Shown: one piece after another, positions 40,980 through 49,700 of the stretch | Numbering within the stretch: the first letter of the stretch is position 1 | Layout of the letters: every line of letters starts with the position of its first letter | DNA from: JAWPMV01 sp038527215 | GTDB lineage: Bacteria; Bacteroidota; Bacteroidia; J057 | Length of the DNA: 64,000 nucleotides | Direction of reading: 5' to 3' | NCBI GenBank assembly: GCA_038527215.1 | Contig: JBCBGC010000019.1 | Span: 14,001 to 78,000, forward strand | Notes under the pieces: generated by a model | Database searches by the model: none | Seen by the model: only the letters and a program-made list of their open reading frames with translations | What the model was told of the DNA's origin: nothing | Position numbers and translations under genes: made by a program

Positions 40980-42527
40980 TTAGTGAATGCCATGCATCCA
41001 CTTGCGGAGGGTCGGAACCATCACCAGCAAGACCAGGGATGCTCCCCCAATCACCAGTACGCCCCAGGTCATATACACCTGTGCGTAGCTTGCCACGCCT
41101 GCGTCATCTGAGGTAGAAGCAATCGTACCTAAGGCGGCCGCGATTTTGTGGGCCAGGGAAATAGACAGGAACCAGGCGCCCATCACAAAGCCTACCACTT
41201 TGGCTGGAGAAAGTTTGGTCACCATGGAGAGACCTACTGGACTCAAACTTAGTTCCCCTGTGGTATGGAAGAGGTACATCACGATCAGGAAGACCAGGGG
41301 CACCATGCCTTCGTCATTCAGGAGTACGGTAGCCCCTAGCACTACGATGCCGAAGCCTAGCGCGAGCTGGGCCAGGCCCAACACAAATTTCATGGGCGTA
41401 GAAGGCTCGCGGTTGGCCTGGTTGAGCTTTACCCACATCCAGGAGAAGGCCGGAGCCAGAAGGATAATAAAGAGGGGGTTCACACTGGCAAACTGAGAAG
41501 CGTTTATCGCACTGCCAAAGATTTCCCGGTCGACAAAGCGGTCGGCAAAGAGTACCAAAGAGCCACCCGCCTGCTCAAAGAGCGCCCAGAACAAGGCATG
41601 GAAGAAAAAGAGCACCACGACCACCAGCAAGCGCTGGCCTTCTGATTTGTCCTTGGCATTGGTAGCTGTATAAACCAGATAGCCAATTACAGCGATAGTA
41701 ATGGCGATCAGGAGCCAACTGGTAATGGCTTCGTTATCGAGGAGGAATCCAATCAACGGAATGGAAATCACGATCCCCAACAGAATGACAATTTCCTGGT
41801 TGAGACCCGCGAAAACCGGCTTCTTGAGTAATTCAGGATTGGGGGGCAGCCCTTTATCGCCGAATTGCTTCATATTGTTCCAGAAAACTATCAGACCAGC
41901 CAACATGCCGATCCCAGCCAGACCAAAACCCCATGACCAACCGAAGTCAGGGTGCTCACCCAGGTAACCACAGGTTAGCGGGGCGAGGAAGGCTCCAATA
42001 TTTACCCCCATGTAGAAGATGGTAAAAGCGCCATCTTTTCGAGCATCATTGGGCTCGTAGAAAGTTCCCAGGAAGGAGGAAATGTTCGGTTTGAAAAAGC
42101 CGTTACCCACGACGATCAAACTCAGCGAAAGGAAGAATAAGATCAGACTTCCTTCAAAGGCGAGGACGAAGTGCCCCAAGGCCATCAAAATTCCCCCCAG
42201 GAGGATGGCTCTTCTGAAACCTAGGATCCGGTCAGCCAGCAAGCCTCCAATAACCGGAGCGGCATATACCAGGGCGCCATAGGCTCCGTAAATCCCCAGG
42301 GCGCGGGCATCGGCCAACTCTTGTCCCATGTCGAAGAAGAGAACCTTCGTCATGTACAAGGTCAGCAGGGCACGCATGCCGTAAAAAGAAAAACGCTCCC
42401 ACAACTCCGCAAAGAAGAGCGTAAACAGCGCCTTGGGATGCACTTTGCGTTGGGAGAATACCACAAAGGGTATCCACACTGCCACGAAGACCCACCCAAA
42501 AATCAAAAAATTTAATGCAGAATTCAT
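40980..42527 (-). CDS. POT/PTR family proton-coupled oligopeptide transporter, copy 2
   Basis: 515 residues with about fourteen hydrophobic helices. The POT signature ELWERFSFYGMRALLTLYM (ExxERFxYYG) lies near residues 41-59, followed by GGLLADRILGFRRAILLGGILM and the second signature FTIFYMGVNIGAFLAPLTCGYLG. It imports di- and tripeptides with protons across the inner membrane. It is a paralogue of the gene immediately upstream (42644-44161), the two being separated by a hairpin. Confidence 0.92.
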   Translation of the reverse strand: MNSALNFLIFGWVFVAVWIPFVVFSQRKVHPKALFTLFFAELWERFSFYGMRALLTLYMTKVLFFDMGQELADARALGIYGAYGALVYAAPVIGGLLADRILGFRRAILLGGILMALGHFVLAFEGSLILFFLSLSLIVVGNGFFKPNISSFLGTFYEPNDARKDGAFTIFYMGVNIGAFLAPLTCGYLGEHPDFGWSWGFGLAGIGMLAGLIVFWNNMKQFGDKGLPPNPELLKKPVFAGLNQEIVILLGIVISIPLIGFLLDNEAITSWLLIAITIAVIGYLVYTATNAKDKSEGQRLLVVVVLFFFHALFWALFEQAGGSLVLFADRFVDREIFGSAINASQFASVNPLFIILLAPAFSWMWVKLNQANREPSTPMKFVLGLAQLALGFGIVVLGATVLLNDEGMVPLVFLIVMYLFHTTGELSLSPVGLSMVTKLSPAKVVGFVMGAWFLSISLAHKIAAALGTIASTSDDAGVASYAQVYMTWGVLVIGGASLVLLVMVPTLRKWMHGIH

Positions 42528-42557
42528 GTAAAAAGATTGTAGTGTAGTAGAGTAAAT

Positions 42558-42587
42558 AAGGTAGCCGCCCTTTCGGACAGCTACCTT
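42558..42587. terminator. Hairpin between the two POT transporter genes
   Basis: AAGGTAGC (42558-42565) pairs with GCTACCTT (42580-42587). It lies 56 bases past the stop of the first transporter gene and 31 bases before the start of the second, so it could end the first transcript or attenuate the second. Confidence 0.55.
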
Positions 42588-42643
42588 GCTGTTTTATGCA
42601 AAACTCATCCGCTTGGGTGAGTAACTATGTTGCGATTGATTCA

Positions 42644-44161
42644 TTAGTTTTTGACCAATTCTTCCTCTTGCAAATCTTCTGCTCCGTGCGTCAGGCGCTT
42701 GAGCGGCTTGAGCATGGCAATGACCAGCAGTCCGAAAACTACACAGAAGATCGTAATTCCTGAGAAGATGGTCAACTCTCCCAGTTCGGAAGCAGATTCT
42801 CCCAGATAACCGGCCAGTTTGTTGCCCAGGCCGGTAGCTGCGAAATAAACCCCCATCATCAGTGAAGCGTATTTGACCGGAGCCAGCTTGGTGATGAAAG
42901 AGAGGGCTACCGGAGAAGAGCACAATTCACCGATGGTGTGGAAGAGGTAAGCCAGGGCCAGCCAGTAGAGCGCTGATTCTCCTGTCGCTTCATATTGCTT
43001 AGAAGCACCTACCATGAAGACAAAACCCAGTCCCATGATCACCAGGCCAATGGCCATTTTGAAGAGGGAAGATGCCTCCCGGTTTTTCATTTTCCAGTTG
43101 TACCAGAATCCAGCAACCGGCACCGCAAAGAGGATGATGTAGATTGGGTTAAAGGATTGCATCACCGCAGCAGGGAGTTCCCAGCCGAAGATGAATTTAT
43201 TGACTTTTTGCTCAGTGTAAATATTCATCAGACCGCCCGCCTGTTCAAAGGCACCCCAGAAAATGATCACCTGGATAAAGGAGAGCAGCAAGACCACGTA
43301 GCGATCTTTTTGTACGGAACTCAGGTCTGTGTAAATCGCCATCATCATGGCGGTTACAGCGGTCAGGAAGAGGAAAAGTAAACCGTAAGCGACATCTTGA
43401 CCAATCATCCAGTAAATAGAGAACGCTGCCAGCACAGCCGTAAAGGCTAATTGCATCTGATTCTTCAGGATTCTACCAAAAAGCTCCCCTAAGTCTACCT
43501 GGGATTCATTCGAAGAGGAAAGGTCGAGCTTATTGCCTACATGGGAAATGTACTTTTGGCCATACATATAAATGCCCTGTCCGATGATCATCCCGATACC
43601 AGCCAGCCCGAAGCCGTAGTGCCAGCCATATTCTTTGGCGACAATCCCCACGATGATACTCGCAGCTGCTGCCCCAATGTTGATTCCCATATAAAAGATG
43701 GAAAAGCCTTTATCGCGTCTTTCGTCTCCTTCTTCATATAATCCCCCTACCATGGTAGAGATATTGGGCTTGAGCATGCCGACGCCCGCTACAATCAGGG
43801 CCAGCCCGGCAAAGAAGGCCGTATCACTCGGAAAAGCCAGGGTAATGTGTCCTGCACAAAGCAGCGCTCCTCCCACCATGACGGATCGTTTTTGTCCAAG
43901 GAGGCGGTCCGCAATCATGCCTCCGGGAATAGAAGCTACATATACCAGCATGGTATACCAGCCATAAAGCGCCAGGGCTTCTGGCTCGGTCCAGCCCATC
44001 CCCGGATTGTCTCCGGTGGCTTCGGCGATGAGATACAGGGTGAGAATCGCACGCATGCCATAGTAGCTAAAGCGCTCCCACATCTCGGTAAAGAAGAGCA
44101 CATAAAGCCCTACAGGATGGCCCAGAAATTGCGGCTGATCCTTCAATGATACATTCGACAT
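42644..44161 (-). CDS. POT/PTR family proton-coupled oligopeptide transporter, copy 1
   Basis: 505 residues from the ATG at 44159-44161 (MSNVSLKDQPQFLGHPVG); the open frame 56 codons further upstream is soluble and not family-like. Motifs are TEMWERFSYYGMRAILTLYL, GGMIADRLLGQKRSVMVGGALL and FSIFYMGINIGAAAASIIVG. The C-terminus is KRLTHGAEDLQEEELVKN. It imports small peptides with protons. It arose by duplication with its downstream neighbour, with which it shares order of helices and motifs. The gap 44330-44611 upstream holds only a small inverted repeat (AGGAGGC/GCCTCCT). Confidence 0.92.
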   Translation of the reverse strand: MSNVSLKDQPQFLGHPVGLYVLFFTEMWERFSYYGMRAILTLYLIAEATGDNPGMGWTEPEALALYGWYTMLVYVASIPGGMIADRLLGQKRSVMVGGALLCAGHITLAFPSDTAFFAGLALIVAGVGMLKPNISTMVGGLYEEGDERRDKGFSIFYMGINIGAAAASIIVGIVAKEYGWHYGFGLAGIGMIIGQGIYMYGQKYISHVGNKLDLSSSNESQVDLGELFGRILKNQMQLAFTAVLAAFSIYWMIGQDVAYGLLFLFLTAVTAMMMAIYTDLSSVQKDRYVVLLLSFIQVIIFWGAFEQAGGLMNIYTEQKVNKFIFGWELPAAVMQSFNPIYIILFAVPVAGFWYNWKMKNREASSLFKMAIGLVIMGLGFVFMVGASKQYEATGESALYWLALAYLFHTIGELCSSPVALSFITKLAPVKYASLMMGVYFAATGLGNKLAGYLGESASELGELTIFSGITIFCVVFGLLVIAMLKPLKRLTHGAEDLQEEELVKN

Positions 44162-44611
44162 AAGTTCGGTTTGAGATATTTTGACGTCTTCCCAAGCAGA
44201 TGAAGGCAGGAATGGGGAGGGAAATGCATGTGACCATTCTGTCACATAAGGTAAATCATCCTTTGGCGGGACAGACGAAACGAATCCGAAGGATTGCGTT
44301 TGAGGTTCCCTGAAAGAACATTTTCCCATCCGAGCCCATCCTGTTGAATCTGCTCTTAGCCTCCTAAAATAGACCTTTTGGATTGAAAATGAAAAGGCAA
44401 CTTATGAAGCCGTCTGATTACTGAGCCTCCGTGTAAATGGCTGAATAAGCGTGAGGGAAAAAATATTTTGTTTCTTTCATGTGAAAACTAAGTAGAATTG
44501 GATAGAATTTTTCTGATATTTGCAGCTTCGACGTAGCAAAGGATAGGAGGCCGTTCGGCCTTCTGCAGGATAGCCTCCTCTTCCTTCTTCCTTTGGAATT
44601 GGGCAATTTTT

Positions 44612-45301
44612 ATGAATTTCATTTCGCATTTTTACCTGGATCGGGATAGGGATGATAGCTGGTTTTTCGCTGGCGTATCCACCCCGGATCTTGTGTCAGT
44701 ATTTGATCGGAATGTTCGGTTAAAAGGTCCTAAACTGCCGATTTTAAGGGAGAATGATGCTACCCCCGCAGAGGTGAGTTTTTATCATGGGGTGCTGCGG
44801 CATTTTGAAGTAGATCGCATCTTCCATACCTCCCCTTTTTTCAAAGAAGAATCCGGCCTCTTGACTTCCATGTTGCAGGAGAACTTTGAGAAAGGTACGG
44901 TCAAAAGGGCCTTCTTTGTGGCTCATGTAGCCTTTGAACTGATTCTGGACAAAATCCTCATACAGGAAGACCCTCAGTTGACCCCTTCCTTTTATTCTCA
45001 TTTGGAAAAATTTCCGATTGAGGAATACGTGAAGCTGACAGAGTGGGTAACCAAGCAGAAACTGCCTTCCTATCAGGCTTTTATGCAAAGATTCGTGGAT
45101 AAAAAATACCTCTACCACTATGTGGATTGGGAGCATTTATTCTATGTCCTGAAACGGATCATGATTGGGGTGGGAATCCTGGAAGTAAATTACCTGCACT
45201 CAGAAACGTTTCTGGACCTGATGCGCGAATATGAAGCGGGGCTAAAAGATCGCTGCTACCCGGCCTTCGCCCGGCTCAACGAGCAATTGATCGAAGTATA
45301 A
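44612..45301 (+). CDS. Helical protein of unknown function, faintly AcpH (DUF479)-like
   Basis: 229 residues, soluble. The opening MNFISHFYLDRDRDDSWFFAG and the later FYHGVLRHFEVDRIFHTSPFF recall the 'MNFLaHlyLs...GvlLHr.iD.ftd.hp.f' layout of acyl-carrier-protein phosphodiesterase (DUF479), but the Asp/Gly-rich GDFV segment is absent. AFFVAHVAFELILDKILI resembles its 'hvl.D..L' helix. I regard it as a distant relative at most. It lies alone, upstream of the PorV-like gene by 239 bases. Confidence 0.6.
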   Translation: MNFISHFYLDRDRDDSWFFAGVSTPDLVSVFDRNVRLKGPKLPILRENDATPAEVSFYHGVLRHFEVDRIFHTSPFFKEESGLLTSMLQENFEKGTVKRAFFVAHVAFELILDKILIQEDPQLTPSFYSHLEKFPIEEYVKLTEWVTKQKLPSYQAFMQRFVDKKYLYHYVDWEHLFYVLKRIMIGVGILEVNYLHSETFLDLMREYEAGLKDRCYPAFARLNEQLIEV

Positions 45302-45540
45302 AGGGGAATCAGGATTTTTCTTACATTTAGGCTGAGATTCCTTCTCCAGGGACACCATATCCGGACTCATGTCGTTATCGGTAAAGAACGATATCAGTCA
45401 GCATTGGGGGCTGACTTGAAAAATTCATTTTTTCAAAACATGTAATAGGGAGACCAGCATTGGGATTTGAAATCAACAGGGACCTCCTTAACTTCCGCCC
45501 AATCCGCCCTTCCTAAACCAGTGCGCTCAACTTAATCGGT

Positions 45541-46668
45541 GTGAGAATACGTTTTATCTTTTTTCTTTCCTTGCTTCTGCCTTGCTATGCGTGGGCTCAG
45601 GATCCTAACGTTCCCAGTAACCTGACTTCCACCAATGCACCTAAATACAGCAATGAATTCCTTCGCATCGGTATTGGTGCCCGGGCTTTCGGCATGGGCA
45701 ACGCTCAGGTGGCTACGGCTCAGGATGTAACGGCCGGTTACTGGAACCCGGCTGGCCTGGCTAATGAGAGCAGACTGCTCTATCCGGAGCTTTCGCTGAT
45801 GCACGCTTCCTACTTCGCCAATGTCGCGAACTATAATTATATCGGCTTCTCCATGCCCGTGGATACGGCGGCGAATCGCTACTTTGGTATCTCACTGATC
45901 AGAATCGGGGTGGATGATATTCCCAATACCCTGCAGTTGATCGAGCCTGATGGGAGCATCAACTACGGAGCCGTATCCAGTTTTTCCAGCACGGAAATGG
46001 CGGCCTTGCTCTCCTATGCCTGGCAGCCACAAATGATTCCCGGCCTCAGCCTGGGGACGAACTTAAAAATCGTCTACCATGGCGCGGGGCGCTTCGGCAA
46101 TGCCTGGGGATTTGGACTGGACCTGGGGGCCCGCTATCAGGCAGGCAATTTCATGGCCGGACTAATGGTAACCGATGCTACCCAAACCTATAATGCCTGG
46201 ACCTATAATACCGAAACCTTTGAAGAAGCTTTTCTTCAAACAGGCAATGACATTTACCAGAGTTCACTGGAAATAACCCGCCCGGCTGCCCGATTGGGCC
46301 TGGCCTATGATATCCCGGTGGGTCGCCGTGTATCCCTGCTGGTAGCCATGGACCATGATTTTCTATTCGATGGCAATCGTCCCAGTGCCTTATTCAGCCA
46401 AAGTGGGGTGAGCTGGGAGCCAAGAGTAGGCATGGAACTTTCTTATCGAAACTACCTGGACCGCAGAGTGGCCTTTCTACGCATGGGCGCTTATAATTTT
46501 CAATACGAACGAAACATCGATGGGACCCAGAAGTTCTCTACCTTTCCGACCGCTGGCGTGGGAATTGTAGTGAAAAACTTTACCATCGATTATGCCCTGG
46601 CCAACATTGGCAACTTTTCTGAAGTCCTATACACCCATATTGTTTCCCTAAAATTCCACATTCAGTAA
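45541..46668 (+). CDS. PorV/PorQ family outer-membrane protein (type IX secretion-associated)
   Basis: 375 residues starting at GTG 45541. The signal peptide is FIFFLSLLLPCYAWAQ. The mature N-terminus NEFLRIGIGARAFGMGNAQVATAQDVTAGYWNPAGLA is the hallmark of the FadL-like PorV/PorQ barrels. Alternating strands follow, ending in the aromatic-poor SEVLYTHIVSLKFHIQ. Known PorV shuttles cargo from the secretion pore to the PorU sortase. Placement directly before the PorU2-like gene (78 bases to its ATG) supports a joint role. It is not the canonical PorV, whose N-terminus reads differently. Confidence 0.88.
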   Translation: MRIRFIFFLSLLLPCYAWAQDPNVPSNLTSTNAPKYSNEFLRIGIGARAFGMGNAQVATAQDVTAGYWNPAGLANESRLLYPELSLMHASYFANVANYNYIGFSMPVDTAANRYFGISLIRIGVDDIPNTLQLIEPDGSINYGAVSSFSSTEMAALLSYAWQPQMIPGLSLGTNLKIVYHGAGRFGNAWGFGLDLGARYQAGNFMAGLMVTDATQTYNAWTYNTETFEEAFLQTGNDIYQSSLEITRPAARLGLAYDIPVGRRVSLLVAMDHDFLFDGNRPSALFSQSGVSWEPRVGMELSYRNYLDRRVAFLRMGAYNFQYERNIDGTQKFSTFPTAGVGIVVKNFTIDYALANIGNFSEVLYTHIVSLKFHIQ

Positions 46669-46746
46669 AGTGTATGACAATTTATGCGCGACGCAATGGG
46701 TAACTTTTCGACAAACTTGACACATCGTGGACCAAGGGTTCTGTTT

Positions 46747-49700
46747 ATGAAAAAATATGGTATCCTACTTGGTACCTTGCTTCTTTTTGTCTTTAACCTT
46801 CAGGCCCAGCCATTTGACTATGGCAATCAATGGTATAAGGCCAATTCCACTCAATCCTTTATTGAACTCGCAGTATGGGAGGATGGGGTCTATCGGGTAT
46901 ATCCCGGGGATTTTCAGCAAGCTGGTTTTGACCTCAGTGCGGTGAATCCCGACTTTCTCCAACTCTACTACCGGGGCAAGGAAATTCCCCTTTACGTGGA
47001 AAAAGCGGGCGGCACCTTTAGTTACCTGGAGTTCTATGGTAAAAGGAATGATGGGGGCGTGGACTCGATCATGTACCGGGATCCTATTAGCGGAAAACAC
47101 AACAATGACCTTCAGCCCAACCGGGACAATAGCATATATTCAGACACCGCTGTCTATTTTTTGACCTGGGGTACGGTTCCCTCCGGGAATCGCTATTTCA
47201 GCAACCTGGACCCTACCTATAATTTGTACACCCCGGTTCCTCATTTTCAATATGAAACCAAACGCGGCTATCATCCAGATGAACCCGGCGTTAGTTATGT
47301 CGTGGGTGGCGGGGGCCAGTACGATTCCTTTTACAGTTTAAATTGTGATTATGTAACGGGTGAAGGCTACGTCGGTCCCTCCTTTGGCATTGGAGGAACC
47401 CGGGTGATTCCCATGGAAACCCCTGCCTCAGCCGGGATCGGAGATTCTGTACGGGTGCAGTTCCGGGTCTTTGGTCGTTCCAAAACCCAGCACCGCCTCA
47501 AAGTCAAGCTGAACAACAATGACAGTTATCCTGTCATCGACACCACCATTCAAAACTCGCAGGTTTACATCAAAACCTACGCAAGAAATTATTTGCCGGC
47601 TACCAGCCTGGGGGCTACGACAGACCTTACCTTTGAGGCCTTGCAGGGCAATACCGATAATAACCAGCTGTGCTGGGCTTCCATTTCTTATCGGCGTCTG
47701 CCAGATATGAATGGAGATTCTACCATCGTGATCCAGGATTGGAGCAGCAATACCAAGAGTTATTTCCGGCTCAACAATGTGATCGGGGATGACACCATTT
47801 ATGTTTATGATCCAGTCCACCGCTTTCGTAGCATCGGCCTGATCAACAACAGCAACATTGCTGATGTCATCGTACAGGGATTTGGCAATCCCAGTGATTT
47901 GATTGTGGTATCAGATCGGGCGATCAAAAAACCCAAAATCTCAGGTACCTCTCTGAATAGCCTGTTCAATCGCGGGGGAGAATATGTGATCATCACCCAC
48001 CGTACCCTGGCAGCCTCTGCTGCTGCCTTTGCCAATTACCGGGATACTGCTACGGTGAATCCAGTCGCCTCGACCGCGGTAGTGTATGTGGACGAAATTT
48101 ATGATGAGTACGGGTATGGAACCATCACGCCCTGGGCCATCAAGCGCTTCTGTAAGGATGCCATTGATAACTGGAATGTGAAGCCTAAGTACTTCATGCT
48201 CTGGGGTAAGGGACGATATCGTACCCGCGGCATTGCGCCCGATGTGGCCCTGGTGCCAACTTATGGCTTCCCCGCTACCGATTACGAGTTTGTAACCCAT
48301 TTTGACCAGCAAGGGATAGACCTGGAGCCGGAAGCGGCCATTGGCCGGATCAACCTCTTCAACAATGACGAGGGCATGACCTATTTGGATAAGGTCAATG
48401 ACTATGAGCATACCGATTGGGATACCTGGATGAAAGAAGGGGTTTTCTTAGGAGGCGGAGATTCTCCTGGTGAGCAAAATGCGATCTCCTCGGCTTTCGA
48501 TTTTATGATTGAGGCCTTTGAGGCGACACCTTTTGGGGGCCTCACCCATTATTTCCAGAAGCGCTCCGGAGATATCGTGGTTGACCCGACCAATGCTACC
48601 TACCACGATGAAATTTCTCAAGGGGTGCGGATGATCCACTTTTTTGGCCACTCCACCAGCAACATTCTGGATGTATCCCTTCGTCAGCCTTTTGAATACA
48701 ATAACTTTGGAAAATATCCCTTCATGATTGCCATGGGCTGCTATGGGGGAGACTTTACCGTACCAGAGCATAGTTTTGGTGAAAACTGGGTCCTTCAGCC
48801 TCAGCGTGGGTCCATTGGTTACCTCGGTAATTCCAGTGCCGGATACCTCAATCCACTGCGGGATTATGGCCGTAACCTGTATCGCTTCCTCTATGACCAG
48901 CGTTTGGGCAAGCCGATTGGCCAAATCATTCAGGAACAGGTTTTCTCCTATACTGATTCCCTTAGCGGCATTCAATTCCGGAACCACGCCCGGCAGATGA
49001 ACCTGCAAGGAGATCCTGCCATCATCTTATATCATGAGCCTTTACCGGATCTGTCCATTAGTCAGTCCAGTATTTTCTTTAATCCAGAAAACTTCACTGC
49101 CCAGGATGACTCCTTCCGGATCAACGTGATCGTGACCAACCAGGGCCTGACGGTGGAGGATTCTATTCGCATTGAAATCCGCCAAAGACTGCCGGACAAC
49201 CGCCTCATCATCCATCCCTCTATCAAGCGGCCTATTACGGTTTTCCGCGACACGCTTAGCCTGGTCATCAACAACGTTTTTGGGAACGGTCTGGCCGGAC
49301 CCAACCAGTTTGAAATATTTGTGGATGCGGATGAAGTGGTGACCGAATACAATGAAAACAATAACCGTCTCAACCTGGATGTAGTCGTACCAGGAAATAT
49401 CCCTGCAATTCTTTTTCCTCGGGAATACGCCATCATCCCTAATAACCAGGTGAGTTTGCAGGCTTCTGCTTTCTTCATGACCCAGGCGGATGATGTGGGC
49501 TTCATATTTGAGATTGATACCTCTGCGACCTTCTCTTCTCCCCTGATGGTAAACTCAGGCGTGATTACGGGGAATGCGACCTTCGTCTCCTGGGATGTGC
49601 CTTTCAACCTGATGGACAGCACCGTGTATTTCTGGCGGGTTCGGTTGGCTCAGGCCGATCAGGTAGTCTGGGGAAATTCCTCTTTTAAATATATTGCCAA

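Noticed and set aside
44330..44611. Leader or promoter of the unknown gene at 44612
   Set aside because: GATATTTG at 44516 is one base off the -7 consensus but the nearest TTG is 14 bases away, too close; the small inverted repeat there is not convincing.
45302..45400. GGCTGAGAT, as in thiamine pyrophosphate riboswitches, upstream of the PorV-like gene
   Set aside because: The other TPP consensus parts (the GGGGUGCC-like start and CCUGAUC...GCGUAGGGA end) are absent and the downstream gene is unrelated to thiamine.
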